Assembly (NCBI GenBank): GCA_017461765.1
Contig: JAFTXO010000021.1
Span: 1-48,794, forward strand
Length of the DNA: 48,794 bases
From: Clostridia bacterium
GTDB taxonomy: Bacteria; Bacillota; Clostridia; Oscillospirales; CAG-272
Direction of reading: 5' to 3'
Part shown: piece by piece, positions 7,989 through 16,743 of the stretch
Position numbering within the stretch: position 1 is the first letter of the stretch
How the letters are laid out: the number at the start of each line of letters is the position of its first letter
Notes under the pieces: model-generated
What the model saw: only the letters and a program-made list of their open reading frames with translations
Databases searched by the model: none
Told to the model about the DNA's origin: nothing
Program-made: the position numbers and the translations under genes

Positions 7989-9989
7989 TTACTCAGCAAC
8001 CTGCTCTGTTGCTTCTTCAGCAGTCTCTTCATTTTGAGAAAGAAGAGCTCTTACAGAAAGGCTTACCTTTTGCTTTTCTTCATCGATAGCAACGATCTTT
8101 GCATCAACAACGTCGCCAACCTTGAGTACGTTAGCAACTGAGTCGATCTTCTTATTTGCGATCTGGCTTATGTGGATAAGTCCGTCAACGCCGGGAACGA
8201 TCTCTGCAAATGCGCCGAATGTTGTAATTCCAACAATCTTAACGCTTGCTACATCGTCAACGCCGTATTTTGATTTAAAGATGTTCCAAGGATTTTGATC
8301 CTCGGTCTTATAGCCGAGAGATACCTTTTTGTTTTCCTTATCAACGGCTTTAACGAATACCTTCAAGATATCGCCTACCTTTACAACCTCAGAGGGATGC
8401 TTAATTCTCTTCCAAGAAAGCTCTGTAATATGTACAAGTCCGTCGGTTGCACCAAGATCAACGAACGCGCCGTAGCTTGTAAGGCTTCTTACTGCTCCCT
8501 CAAACTCGTCGCCCTCCTTGATATTTGCCCAGAATTCTTCAGCCTGAGCCTTTTTGATATCTCTGAGAACTGCCTTTATAGAACCGATAGCTCTCTTCTT
8601 GTCCTCTTTGATCTCAACGATCTTAATCTGCTGAACTGTTTTTACAAGCTCAGAGAAATCTGCGTCCTTTGCTACGCCTGTCATCGAAGCGGGAATAAAC
8701 ACTTCAACTCCGTCAACGAGAGCAACAAGTCCGCCCTTTGTGGATTTTGTAATAGTTGCGTCTACTACGGTGTTTTCGTTTGCGTAGTCAACGATCTTTG
8801 CCCAGTTCTTAACTTCGTCAACTGCTTTTTTGGAAAGTGTTATAGTGCCTTCGATATCGCTTACAGCTTCAACCTTAGCCTCAACCTCATCGCCGATCTT
8901 AAACATATCGGAAAGCTTTGCTTCATTGTCGGATGTTATATTATCACGCTTAATGCTACCTGTTTGTTTAACGCCGAGATCAACACCTATTTCGTTTTCG
9001 GAAATAGACATTACAGTACCTTTAACGATTGCTCCTTTATATATTTTTTGTTTTCCTTTTTCGTACTCTGCAAAAAGCTCTGCAAAGTTCTGCTCCATGA
9101 TTTCGCTCATAGATTTTTTTACCTCCTGTATCAATCTGTCCGGTGTCGATGCGCCGGCAGTTATTCCTATCGTATTTATTGTACCAAGCTTATCAAAGGG
9201 AATATCATCCTTTGTCTGTATCCAGTACGTATTTTTGCAATGCTCCGAGCAGATATGATATAGCTTCGATGTATTCGAGCTGCCCTTTCCGCCTATTACA
9301 AGCATAAGCTCGACCTTCTTGCACAGGTCCTTAGCTTCCGTCTGTCTTTTTTCGGTGACACTACATATTGTATCAAAAATTTTTATATTTGTACAGTGTT
9401 TTTTGATAATTTTTTGACATTTTTTCCATTCCTCCAAATTTTGCGTCGTTTGCGCCGCCATATTTATGGAAAAGGTGTCAATTTTTTCACACTTCAGATA
9501 TTCTTGAAGCTCATCAGCCCCCGAAAAAACGTATCCGTTATTTTCTTTTATATAGCTGACTATCGATCTTACCTCAGGATGCTCCTTCTGTCCTATCAGG
9601 AAGAACTTTTCCTCTTTTCCCGAGTTTTCGTCTGCGATCTTATGAATTTTAGCGACATACGGGCAAGTGCAATCGACAAGCTTAAAATTCTCATATCCCG
9701 TCTCACAGTCTTTAAGGATTTTGTATGTGTCTTTTTCAATTCCGTGTGTCCTCGTTACAAGTGTTATTTTTTTGCCCTTTGCTTCTTCAAGCAATTTTTC
9801 TATATCCTGCTTTTCAATGGCACGCACTCCGCGATCTTCCAGATATTTTGTATATTCCTCGTTATGTATCAGCTTACCGAGGGTACATATTATATCGTTA
9901 TCGTCTTTTTTCGCAATAAGCCCCTCGACGAGCTCAGTCGCTCTGCGTACACCAAAGCAAAAGCCTGCGTGCTTGCTTATAAGTATCAT
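7989..9989 (-). CDS. ispH-rpsA: IspH fused to ribosomal protein S1
   Basis: A 666-residue natural fusion. Residues about 1-285 are 4-hydroxy-3-methylbut-2-enyl diphosphate reductase, the last step of the MEP isoprenoid pathway. Its 4Fe-4S ligands are visible as C11 (GFCFGV), C109 (CTCP) and C209 (DTICSVT), with substrate-binding H42 and H82. From about residue 300 there are four S1 RNA-binding repeats, each with GxV...G.FV..... (for example SYGAFVDLGATDGLVHI and TFGAFAEIVPGVDGLIHI), as in the S1 proteins of Firmicutes. The acidic tail is Glu-rich. This fusion is well known in Clostridia. I chose the ATG at 9989 because GGAGG precedes it and because it overlaps the cmk-plsC stop as ATGA, which suggests translational coupling. 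Confidence 0.95.
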   Translation of the reverse strand: MILISKHAGFCFGVRRATELVEGLIAKKDDNDIICTLGKLIHNEEYTKYLEDRGVRAIEKQDIEKLLEEAKGKKITLVTRTHGIEKDTYKILKDCETGYENFKLVDCTCPYVAKIHKIADENSGKEEKFFLIGQKEHPEVRSIVSYIKENNGYVFSGADELQEYLKCEKIDTFSINMAAQTTQNLEEWKKCQKIIKKHCTNIKIFDTICSVTEKRQTEAKDLCKKVELMLVIGGKGSSNTSKLYHICSEHCKNTYWIQTKDDIPFDKLGTINTIGITAGASTPDRLIQEVKKSMSEIMEQNFAELFAEYEKGKQKIYKGAIVKGTVMSISENEIGVDLGVKQTGSIKRDNITSDNEAKLSDMFKIGDEVEAKVEAVSDIEGTITLSKKAVDEVKNWAKIVDYANENTVVDATITKSTKGGLVALVDGVEVFIPASMTGVAKDADFSELVKTVQQIKIVEIKEDKKRAIGSIKAVLRDIKKAQAEEFWANIKEGDEFEGAVRSLTSYGAFVDLGATDGLVHITELSWKRIKHPSEVVKVGDILKVFVKAVDKENKKVSLGYKTEDQNPWNIFKSKYGVDDVASVKIVGITTFGAFAEIVPGVDGLIHISQIANKKIDSVANVLKVGDVVDAKIVAIDEEKQKVSLSVRALLSQNEETAEEATEQVAE

Positions 9990-11266
9990 TTTACCTCCGC
10001 GTTTTCTCCTAAGGTACAAATCTTATCGAAAACGTATTCGGAGATTTTTTTATATTTTTCCTTACCCGCTGCCTCAGGGAAGCTTATCTCCTCGGGGGAG
10101 ATATATTCTCCTATTATGACCTCGGTGCGTCTGAATATTTTTACTTTATTGCATTTCGTTTTTATATAGATCGGCAAAATACCGACACCTGCTCTTGAAG
10201 CTATCATACCCACGCCGTCCTTTATTTCGGTATCACGCGGATTTTCGTACGGATGACGAGTGCCCTGCGGGAATATTCCTACGCAGTCGCCCTCCTTCAA
10301 GATATTGATCGTTTTCTTTATAGCTCCGACGTCGCCGTTTTTTCTGTCGATAGGGTATGCACCCATAGCCTTAAAAAACCAGCCGAACACCTTGAACGCT
10401 TCCTTTTTACCCATATAGCGAACCTGATTTTTCATAGCTATGATAGTTACAACGGCATCCGCCATGCTCGTATGATTTGAGCACACGATATAGGGCTTAC
10501 CGAAAACCTCGTTCTGAGGATTTTTGACCTTGACTCTTAATATCAGCTTTGCTATTTTCGCAAAGAGGAATTTTATGAATTTATAAAATTTATTCAACTT
10601 CTTCTTTGTTTTTTTTTTGATTATCTTGATTATCTCGGCTACGGTCTGATCCTTATCAAGCTTTGAGTTATCAAAGCGTATTGCATCCTTTGCGGCAACC
10701 GCAGGGGCTACATCTCTTGTAGAATCGTTTTTATCTCTTTGCTCGATATCCTGAAGCACCTGCTCAAAGGTACATTCCTCGCCCTTGGCAATAAGCTCCT
10801 TATATCTTCTCTCGGCTCTCGCCTTTGCCGATGCAACCATAAATATCTTAACATTTGCGTCGGGCATGATCACAGTTCCGATATCGCGCCCGTCCATTAT
10901 AACGCTGTTTTCGCGAGCGATTTTTCTTTGTGTTTCAAGAAGAAAGCTTCTCACCTCGGGAATTGCGGAAACCGCAGAGGCATACATTGCGATCTCGCCT
11001 GTACGGATCGTATCTCCGACACCCTCGCCATTAAGCAAGACATCCTGAACGCCATTCTTGAACACAAGATCAAGCTTTATTTCGTCAAGCATGGAAATTA
11101 TTTTTTCGCGATCGTTTTTATCAACGCCTTTTTTTTGAACGTAAAGTCCTATCGTTCTGTAAAGCGCACCCGTATCAACATAGATTATGCCAAGTTTTTT
11201 TGCGACCTCTTTTGCGACGGTGCTTTTTCCTGCTCCGCTTGGACCATCAAGTGCTATTCTGATCAT
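9986..11266 (-). CDS. cmk-plsC: Cytidylate kinase fused to a PlsC-type acyltransferase
   Basis: A 426-residue two-domain protein. Residues 1-215 are CMP/dCMP kinase: P-loop GPSGAGKST (8-16), YVDTGALYR, and the DGRDIGT and RDKNDSTRDVAP substrate and lid motifs. A lysine-rich linker (KKKTKKKLNK) and an amphipathic, membrane-associating stretch follow. Residues from about 250 are a 1-acyl-glycerol-3-phosphate acyltransferase with the catalytic H265-x4-D270 motif (NHTSMAD) and FPQGTRH. The first half supplies CDP/CTP for nucleic acids and phospholipids and the second makes phosphatidic acid. Start chosen at 11266, where AGGAG precedes the ATG; that site overlaps the stop of the flavoprotein gene. 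The same gene order before ispH-rpsA is common in Clostridia. Confidence 0.94.
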   Translation of the reverse strand: MIRIALDGPSGAGKSTVAKEVAKKLGIIYVDTGALYRTIGLYVQKKGVDKNDREKIISMLDEIKLDLVFKNGVQDVLLNGEGVGDTIRTGEIAMYASAVSAIPEVRSFLLETQRKIARENSVIMDGRDIGTVIMPDANVKIFMVASAKARAERRYKELIAKGEECTFEQVLQDIEQRDKNDSTRDVAPAVAAKDAIRFDNSKLDKDQTVAEIIKIIKKKTKKKLNKFYKFIKFLFAKIAKLILRVKVKNPQNEVFGKPYIVCSNHTSMADAVVTIIAMKNQVRYMGKKEAFKVFGWFFKAMGAYPIDRKNGDVGAIKKTINILKEGDCVGIFPQGTRHPYENPRDTEIKDGVGMIASRAGVGILPIYIKTKCNKVKIFRRTEVIIGEYISPEEISFPEAAGKEKYKKISEYVFDKICTLGENAEVK

Positions 11267-11274
11267 AATTTCTC

Positions 11275-12522
11275 CTAATCTCCCCATGCGGCGTGCATTC
11301 CTGCAAGCGAGCCTGTGGAAAATGCTATTTGCAAATTATATCCGCCCGTATAGGCGTCAACATCTATCATCTCTCCGGCAAAATAAAGTCCTTCGTACTT
11401 TTTCGCCTTCATTGTAGACGGATTTATTTCCTTGGTATCTACTCCGCCTGAGGTTATTATCGCTTCTCTTATAGGTCTGAACGAGCTTATCTCAAATGGA
11501 AGCTCCTTCAAAAGTGCAACTAAGCCTCTTCTTTGCTCCTTTGTTATCTCGTTTACCTTAGTGCTTGGCGATATTCCGCTTTTTCTAATTATATAGGGAA
11601 TTATTTTAGACGGTAAAAGCGCACCCAATGAGTTTGAAAAATCCTTATTTATCTGCTTTGAAAAATCCGACAGTATTCTTTTATCCAGCTCCGAGAAGTC
11701 GAGTGCGGGCTTAAGATCGAGCTTTACCGTATATTTTCCCACTTCAAGATCGTGCATATGAGACGATGCGGAAAGCACGAGCGGTCCGCTCATTCCGAAA
11801 TGCGTAAAGAGCATTTCTCCAAGCTCGGAAAAAACGGTCTTTTGTGTTTTTGTATCGATAAGCTTAAGAGTAATGTTTTTAAGGGAAAGTCCCATAAGCT
11901 CGGAAACATTTTCGCAGGTTTCAAGAGGGACGAGGGAGGGGGTCAGCTTCGTTACATTTATACCAAGCTTTTTTGAAAACGCAAGACCGTCACCGTCAGA
12001 GCCCGTCATAGGATACGATACTCCGCCCGTTGCCAAAACGACAGCATCAAAGAAATAATCATCCTTTACGGTTTCAAGTCCCGTTACGGCAGAACCGTTT
12101 GAAATAAGCGAAATTACCTTTTCATGCTTGAGTATACAACCAAGATCCAGCATATACCTCTCAAGCGCGTTTACTATATCCTTTGCCTTGTCCGACACAG
12201 GAAACACCCTGCGTCCGCGTTCTGTTTTAAGCTCTACGCCAAGCCCTTCAAAAAAAGCCTTTACATCTGATGTATTAAGGTTATTTATCGAGGCGTATAG
12301 AAATTTCGGATTTGAGATAACATTTTTTAAAAATTCGGTATTATCGCAATCATTTGTTACGTTGCATCTGCCCTTACCTGTTATAGCGAGCTTTTTGCCG
12401 ACTGTGGAATTTTTCTCGAAAACAGTAACCGATGCGCCGTTTTGCGCCGCATATATCGCAGCCATCATTCCTGCTGCTCCTGCGCCGACGACAGCCACCT
12501 TACGCTCACAGTACTCTTGCAT
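11275..12522 (-). CDS. HI0933/BaiN-family FAD-dependent oxidoreductase
   Basis: A 415-residue flavoprotein of the HI0933/YhiN/BaiN family. It opens with a Rossmann dinucleotide-binding motif (VVGAGAAGMMAAIYAA), then KKLAITGKGRCNVTN, a family hallmark, and closes with the C-terminal FAD-binding segment GLYFAGEMIDVDAYTGGYNLQIAFSTG. BaiN acts in bile-acid 7-dehydroxylation in some gut Clostridia, but most members have no known substrate, so I give no gene symbol. The ATG at 12522 has AAGGAG 7 bases before it and is preferred to 12546. It is the first gene of the operon with cmk-plsC and ispH-rpsA, with a perfect promoter at 12556-12584. Confidence 0.88.
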   Translation of the reverse strand: MQEYCERKVAVVGAGAAGMMAAIYAAQNGASVTVFEKNSTVGKKLAITGKGRCNVTNDCDNTEFLKNVISNPKFLYASINNLNTSDVKAFFEGLGVELKTERGRRVFPVSDKAKDIVNALERYMLDLGCILKHEKVISLISNGSAVTGLETVKDDYFFDAVVLATGGVSYPMTGSDGDGLAFSKKLGINVTKLTPSLVPLETCENVSELMGLSLKNITLKLIDTKTQKTVFSELGEMLFTHFGMSGPLVLSASSHMHDLEVGKYTVKLDLKPALDFSELDKRILSDFSKQINKDFSNSLGALLPSKIIPYIIRKSGISPSTKVNEITKEQRRGLVALLKELPFEISSFRPIREAIITSGGVDTKEINPSTMKAKKYEGLYFAGEMIDVDAYTGGYNLQIAFSTGSLAGMHAAWGD

Positions 12523-12555
12523 ATCCCGCTCCTTAGTATAAGACATTACTTATAT

Positions 12556-12584
12556 ATTATATAATATATTTGATCCATTGTCAA
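12556..12584 (-). promoter_or_regulatory. Perfect consensus promoter of the flavoprotein/cmk-plsC/ispH-rpsA operon
   Basis: TTGACA (12584-12579), 17 bases, TATAAT (12561-12556) on the minus strand, about 34 bases upstream of the ATG at 12522. Such strength fits an operon encoding ribosomal protein S1. Confidence 0.9.
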
Positions 12585-12597
12585 GTTTTTTAAGCAA

Positions 12598-12621
12598 AAA
12601 ACGGAGCAGAAGCTCCGTTTA
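12598..12621 (-). terminator. Intrinsic terminator after the ABC-F gene
   Basis: AAACGGAGC and GCTCCGTTT form a stem with an AGAA loop directly after the stop at 12623. On the minus strand a run of six T follows. Confidence 0.85.
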
Positions 12622-12622
12622 T

Positions 12623-14221
12623 TTATAACAATCCTTTTTCCTTTTTGTATTCGATAAATTGCTCGTAAGTACCGCTATAATCGAAGATACCGTCTTCCTT
12701 TATCTCGATTATTCTGTTGGCTACTGTATTTACGGTTTCATAGTCGTGAGATGCGAAAATTATGTTTCCTTTAAAATCGCTGAGTCCGTTATTTACCGCC
12801 GTTATACTTTCAAGATCAAGATGGTTAGTCGGTTGATCAAGAAGTAAGAAATTCGATCCGAAAAGCATCATACGCGAGAACATACATCTTGCCTTTTCTC
12901 CTCCGGACAAAACATTTACCTCTTTAAATATGCTATCTCCCGAAAAGAGCATTCGTCCAAGGAAACCGCGAAGATATGTTTCGGTCTGATCCTTTGAATA
13001 GCGACGCATCCAATCAAGGATACTGTCGTGGCAGTCCTCAAAGTAAGGGGTATTATCGTGAGGGAAGTACGATTTTGAGATGCTTACGCCCCATTTAAAG
13101 CTTCCGCTATCCGCTTCTGTCTCTTCCATCAGCACCTTAAAGAGCGCGGTAACTGCCATTTCGTTACCGAGAAGAGCAATCTTATCTCCCTTTGCAACGG
13201 TGAAGGAAACATTCTTAAACAGCGACACTCCGTCGGCTGTTTTTGAAAGATCCTTGACTGTAAGGATATCCTTTCCCGCTTCTCTTTCCATATCAAAGCC
13301 AATGAAGGGATATCTTCTGCTTGATGCGGGGAGCTCCTCTACTGTAAGCTTATCAAGAAGCTTTCTTCTTGACGTTGCCTGACGGGATTTTGATTTATTT
13401 GCGGAGAAACGAGAGATGAAGCTTTGAAGCTCCTTTATCTTCTCCTCGTTCTTCTTATTTTGTTGCTTTATCATTCTTTGAATGAGCTGGCTCGATTCAT
13501 ACCAGAACTCATAGTTTCCGACATACATTTTAATTCCGGTAAAGTCGATATCAACGATATTCGTACACACATCGTTCAAGAAGTGACGGTCATGCGATAC
13601 GACAAGAACTGTTCCGAAATAATCGCTCAAAAAGTCCTCCAACCACGTAATAGCATCAATATCAAGACCGTTTGTAGGCTCATCAAGCAATATTATATCG
13701 GGATTTCCGAAAAGAGCCTGTGCCAAAAGCACCTTTACCTTTTCGCTTTCCTTGAGGTTTGACATGGTTTCGTACAAGATATCCTCGGAAAGACCGAGTC
13801 CTTGAATAAGCTTTGAAGCATCGGATTCAGCTTCCCAGCCGTTCATTTCGGCAAATTCGCCCTCAAGCTCAGAGGCTCTTATTCCGTCCTCGTCTGAGAA
13901 ATCCTCCTTTGCGTAAAGCGCGTCCTTTTCTTTCATTATATTATAGAGCTTTTCATTTCCTTGAATTACTGTATCAAGAACCGTATAGGCATCGTAAGCA
14001 AAGTGATCCTGCTTTAGCACTGACATTCTTATCTCATCGGGAATAAAGACCTCGCCCTTTGTAGGTTCAAGCTCACCGCACAAAATTCTCAAAAACGTAC
14101 TTTTTCCTGCTCCATTTGCTCCGATAACGCCATAGCAGTTGCCGGGAGTGAATTTGAGATTTACGTCTTTAAACAGAATTTGTCCTCCAAAATTGAAGGT
14201 CAAGTTATTTACATTGATCAT
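12623..14221 (-). CDS. ABC-F family ATPase with one degenerate ATP site
   Basis: A 532-residue soluble protein with two ABC domains in tandem and no membrane segment, the ABC-F layout of ribosome-associated translation factors. Domain 1 has an intact Walker A (GANGAGKST) and Walker B (LLDEPTNGLD), but its signature is LKESEK instead of LSGGE. Domain 2 keeps the signature (LSGGEKAR), but its Walker A is LGNEMAVTALF with no GKS/T lysine, and its Walker B reads LLDQPTNHLD with Gln in place of the catalytic Glu. All three losses fall on the same composite site. A charged inter-domain linker (KNEEKIKELQ) is present. It follows azlD by 40 bases with no clear terminator between, so it may be co-transcribed. 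YbiT/YkpA-like members may share these changes. Confidence 0.88.
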   Translation of the reverse strand: MINVNNLTFNFGGQILFKDVNLKFTPGNCYGVIGANGAGKSTFLRILCGELEPTKGEVFIPDEIRMSVLKQDHFAYDAYTVLDTVIQGNEKLYNIMKEKDALYAKEDFSDEDGIRASELEGEFAEMNGWEAESDASKLIQGLGLSEDILYETMSNLKESEKVKVLLAQALFGNPDIILLDEPTNGLDIDAITWLEDFLSDYFGTVLVVSHDRHFLNDVCTNIVDIDFTGIKMYVGNYEFWYESSQLIQRMIKQQNKKNEEKIKELQSFISRFSANKSKSRQATSRRKLLDKLTVEELPASSRRYPFIGFDMEREAGKDILTVKDLSKTADGVSLFKNVSFTVAKGDKIALLGNEMAVTALFKVLMEETEADSGSFKWGVSISKSYFPHDNTPYFEDCHDSILDWMRRYSKDQTETYLRGFLGRMLFSGDSIFKEVNVLSGGEKARCMFSRMMLFGSNFLLLDQPTNHLDLESITAVNNGLSDFKGNIIFASHDYETVNTVANRIIEIKEDGIFDYSGTYEQFIEYKKEKGLL

Positions 14222-14261
14222 TTTTTGCTCCTTTTTATAAAAAATCTCACACAGGGTGGGG

Positions 14262-14591
14262 TTATGTCGGGATAGCCTTTAAAATAAGCTCTACTGCAAG
14301 AACGGTTGCACAGGCAGATGCCGCAACAGGAAGCAGACCCTTTTTAAAGTATGAAAGCACGAGCGCCACTGTAAATCCTGCTATTCCCGATATCAAGCTG
14401 TATTTGGTCGACATAAATATAGCGGGAACTGTCATTACCGCAAGCACCGCGTACGGTATGTAATAAAGAAACGAACGCACGAAGGTGTTGGTTATTTTCT
14501 TTTTAACAAGCACCATAGGAAGCATTCTTATAAGATAAGTAACTCCCGCCATGACCAAAAGTCCAAGTAAAAATCTTACCGTTTCGTTCAT
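14262..14591 (-). CDS. azlD: Branched-chain amino acid exporter small subunit AzlD
   Basis: A 109-residue integral membrane protein with about four hydrophobic helices and the early motif TYLIRMLPMVLV typical of AzlD. With AzlC it forms an exporter of branched-chain amino acids and their analogues. Its ATG overlaps the azlC stop as ATGA, so the two subunits are translationally coupled. Length is normal for the family. Confidence 0.9.
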   Translation of the reverse strand: MNETVRFLLGLLVMAGVTYLIRMLPMVLVKKKITNTFVRSFLYYIPYAVLAVMTVPAIFMSTKYSLISGIAGFTVALVLSYFKKGLLPVAASACATVLAVELILKAIPT

Positions 14592-15319
14592 TTTTCAGAC
14601 ACCTCCCCTGACGTTTCGGGCGGAAGGGGCGCAACTATTGCAAATATCAGGCTCGCTACGACTGCGCATATTATAACCACAAAGCCTGAGAAGTTTGCAA
14701 AAAGATTATTTAGCGCGGGAACGAATTCAAATATACAGCTTAGCGTTATTGCCAAAAGCACGCACAGAAGCACAGGCTTTTCTTCTCTTGCCTTCGGTAC
14801 TATTATCGCGATAAACATACCGAATATAGCGATATCGAGCGCGGCTATTATTATTGGCGGCAAGATATTGCCTGCGAGCGCACCGAGAAATGTTCCGAAG
14901 CTCCATCCAAGAAAGGGTGTTAATGTAAGACCGTACATATATCTTTTTCCCACGTTCATAGGCTTTGATGTGGCGATTGCAAAAACCTCATCCGTATTTA
15001 CAAAGGAAATTAAAAATCTGTCAAGAAAACTTACGTTCTTCCCCATTTTTTGTGAAAGAGAGATAGACATAAGGGCATATCTTGAATTTATAACGAGCTG
15101 TGTCGATGCAAGCTCGATAAACGATCCGCCGTACGCAAGTATAGGAAGTCCGGCAACCTGTCCCGCCGAGGTCACGTTAAGCATCGAGATAAGAACCGCT
15201 TGCCAGATATCAAGCCCCATTCCCACTGCGGTAATACCGAAAGCAAACGAAACAGAAAGATATCCAAGACAAACGGGAAAGCCGTCCTTTATACCCGCGA
15301 AAAAGTTATTTTGCTCCAA
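14588..15319 (-). CDS. azlC: Branched-chain amino acid exporter large subunit AzlC
   Basis: A 243-residue polytopic membrane protein of the AzlC family, recognised by GIKDGFPVCLGYLSVSFAFG at the N-terminus and the central FVNTDEVFAI motif. It works with AzlD to export branched-chain amino acids. The start is TTG at 15319, supported by AAGGAG 8 bases upstream; no in-frame ATG fits better. Promoter TTGAAA/TATTAT lies at 15351-15379. Confidence 0.9.
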   Translation of the reverse strand: MEQNNFFAGIKDGFPVCLGYLSVSFAFGITAVGMGLDIWQAVLISMLNVTSAGQVAGLPILAYGGSFIELASTQLVINSRYALMSISLSQKMGKNVSFLDRFLISFVNTDEVFAIATSKPMNVGKRYMYGLTLTPFLGWSFGTFLGALAGNILPPIIIAALDIAIFGMFIAIIVPKAREEKPVLLCVLLAITLSCIFEFVPALNNLFANFSGFVVIICAVVASLIFAIVAPLPPETSGEVSEK

Positions 15320-15350
15320 ACTATCATCTCCTTAACACGCGTTGCTATAT

Positions 15351-15379
15351 ATAATATCATAAAAGAATTTTTATTTCAA
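15351..15379 (-). promoter_or_regulatory. Promoter of azlCD
   Basis: TTGAAA (15379-15374), 17 bases, TATTAT (15356-15351) on the minus strand, about 32 bases before the azlC start codon. Confidence 0.65.
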
Positions 15380-15390
15380 GTAATATTTTA

Positions 15391-15417
15391 AAAAAGCGAG
15401 ATTTCTCTCGCTTTTTT
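15391..15417 (-). terminator. Intrinsic terminator after cysK
   Basis: GCGAGA and TCTCGC (15396-15411) around a 4-base loop, with A and T runs on either side, directly after the cysK stop. Confidence 0.85.
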
Positions 15418-16346
15418 CATTTTATAAAGTTCGGGGTGGAAAGGTATCTTTCTCCGCTATCGGGAAAAAGCACAACTATATTTTTATTTTTGTTTTCCTT
15501 TCTTTTTGCAAGCTCGACAGCGGCACAAAATGCAGCACCTGAGGAAATTCCGACAAGGAGTCCCTCGTTTTCTGTGATCTGTCTTGAAAATTCATATGCG
15601 TCATCGTCGGTTACGGTGATTATCTCATCGTAAATTTCGCGGTTCAAGGTTTCGGGAATAAAGTTTGCGCCGATACCCTGAATTTTATGCGATCCTGTCT
15701 CTCCTTTTGACAAAAGTGGCGAGGAGTGTGGCTCAACTGCAATTATTTTTATGTTCTTGTTTTTATTTTTAAGGTATTCTCCAACACCCGAAAGAGTTCC
15801 GCCCGTGCCAACGCAAGCAACGAAAATATCGACACTCCCCTCGGTATCCTGCCAGATTTCCGGACCTGTTGTGATCTTATGAGCTTCGGGATTTGATTTA
15901 TTTGTAAACTGACTCGGAATGAATGAGCCGTCTATCGTTTTTGCAAGCTCCTGCGATTTTTCGATCGCGCCCTTCATTCCGAGCTTGCCGTCGGTCAAAA
16001 CAAGCTCTGCTCCGTACGCTCTCATAAGATTTCTGCGCTCCTGCGACATAGTATCCGGCATAATTATGATACATTTATAGCCCTTTGCCTTTGCAATGGC
16101 GCAAAGACCTATTCCCGTATTTCCCGAGGTAGGCTCAATTATAGTTGCTCCTTTTTTCAAGATGCCTTTCTTTTCAGCATCTTCTATCATTTGTTTGGCT
16201 ACTCTGTCCTTTGACGAGCCTGCGGGATTAAAAAACTCGACCTTAGCAAATATTTTTGCCTCTAAAGCGTTATTTTCTTCGTAATTTACCATCTCAAGCA
16301 ACGGAGTTTTTCCGACAAGCTCTGAAATTGATCGATATATATTCAT
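15417..16346 (-). CDS. cysK: Cysteine synthase A (O-acetylserine sulfhydrylase)
   Basis: A 309-residue PLP enzyme that makes cysteine from O-acetylserine and sulfide. The Schiff-base lysine is K46 in NPAGSSKDR. The substrate-binding loop TSGNTG and the phosphate-binding GTGGTLSG are intact, as is the C-terminal SSGAAFCAA and PDSGERYLST ending. Length is normal. It is a single-gene unit with its own promoter and terminator. A 7-base inverted repeat (TGCTAAA/TTTAGCA) overlaps the -10 box and may be an operator. Confidence 0.96.
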   Translation of the reverse strand: MNIYRSISELVGKTPLLEMVNYEENNALEAKIFAKVEFFNPAGSSKDRVAKQMIEDAEKKGILKKGATIIEPTSGNTGIGLCAIAKAKGYKCIIIMPDTMSQERRNLMRAYGAELVLTDGKLGMKGAIEKSQELAKTIDGSFIPSQFTNKSNPEAHKITTGPEIWQDTEGSVDIFVACVGTGGTLSGVGEYLKNKNKNIKIIAVEPHSSPLLSKGETGSHKIQGIGANFIPETLNREIYDEIITVTDDDAYEFSRQITENEGLLVGISSGAAFCAAVELAKRKENKNKNIVVLFPDSGERYLSTPNFIK

Positions 16347-16383
16347 AATTTCTCCTGTAATGCATATAATAATATTGTAGATT

Positions 16384-16402
16384 GCTAAATAGATTTTAGC
16401 AC
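16384..16402 (-). promoter_or_regulatory. Inverted repeat over the cysK -10 box, possible operator
   Basis: TGCTAAA (16384-16390), 5 bases, TTTAGCA (16396-16402): perfect 7-base arms centred just downstream of and overlapping the -10 hexamer. The position suits a repressor site, but no regulator can be assigned. Confidence 0.4.
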
Positions 16403-16421
16403 TTTTGATTTATTATGTCAA
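16393..16421 (-). promoter_or_regulatory. Promoter of cysK
   Basis: TTGACA (16421-16416), 17 bases, TAAAAT (16398-16393) on the minus strand, about 47 bases upstream of the ATG. Confidence 0.8.
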
Positions 16422-16491
16422 TTATTTTCACTTAATTGTCTATTTCTTATGCTCAAAGGACAATTTATTTCAAAAAAAATCAAAAAAAGTA

Positions 16492-16520
16492 TTGACATTC
16501 CGATCAACGTGTGCTATAAT
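16492..16520 (+). promoter_or_regulatory. Perfect consensus promoter of the tRNA pair
   Basis: TTGACA (16492-16497), 17 bases, TATAAT (16515-16520), ending 15 bases before the first tRNA nucleotide. Confidence 0.92.
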
Positions 16521-16535
16521 TACATAGCAAATTAA

Positions 16536-16624
16536 GCCGATGTGGCGGAATCGGTAGACGCCACGGACTTAAAATCCGTTGGGAAGCAATTCCCGTACCG
16601 GTTCAAGTCCGGTCATCGGCACCA
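16536..16624 (+). tRNA. tRNA-Leu (anticodon UAA)
   Basis: An 89-base class II tRNA. The acceptor stem GCCGATG pairs with CATCGGC, the anticodon stem ACGGA/TCCGT encloses a loop with TAA, and a long variable arm (TTGGGAAGCAATTCCCG region) follows. The T-loop is GGTTCAAGTCC, and CCA is encoded at the 3' end. It is the first gene of a two-tRNA operon. Confidence 0.97.
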
Positions 16625-16630
16625 ATATAT

Positions 16631-16708
<78 letters not shown>

Positions 16709-16743
16709 TATTGTGCATCCTTAATGGATGCCACCCCAAAAAA

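Noticed and set aside
8295-10169. Long plus-strand open frames opposite ispH-rpsA (up to 322 codons)
   Set aside because: Shadow frames of a clear minus-strand gene; Cys/Leu/Phe-rich composition, no ribosome site, no family motif.
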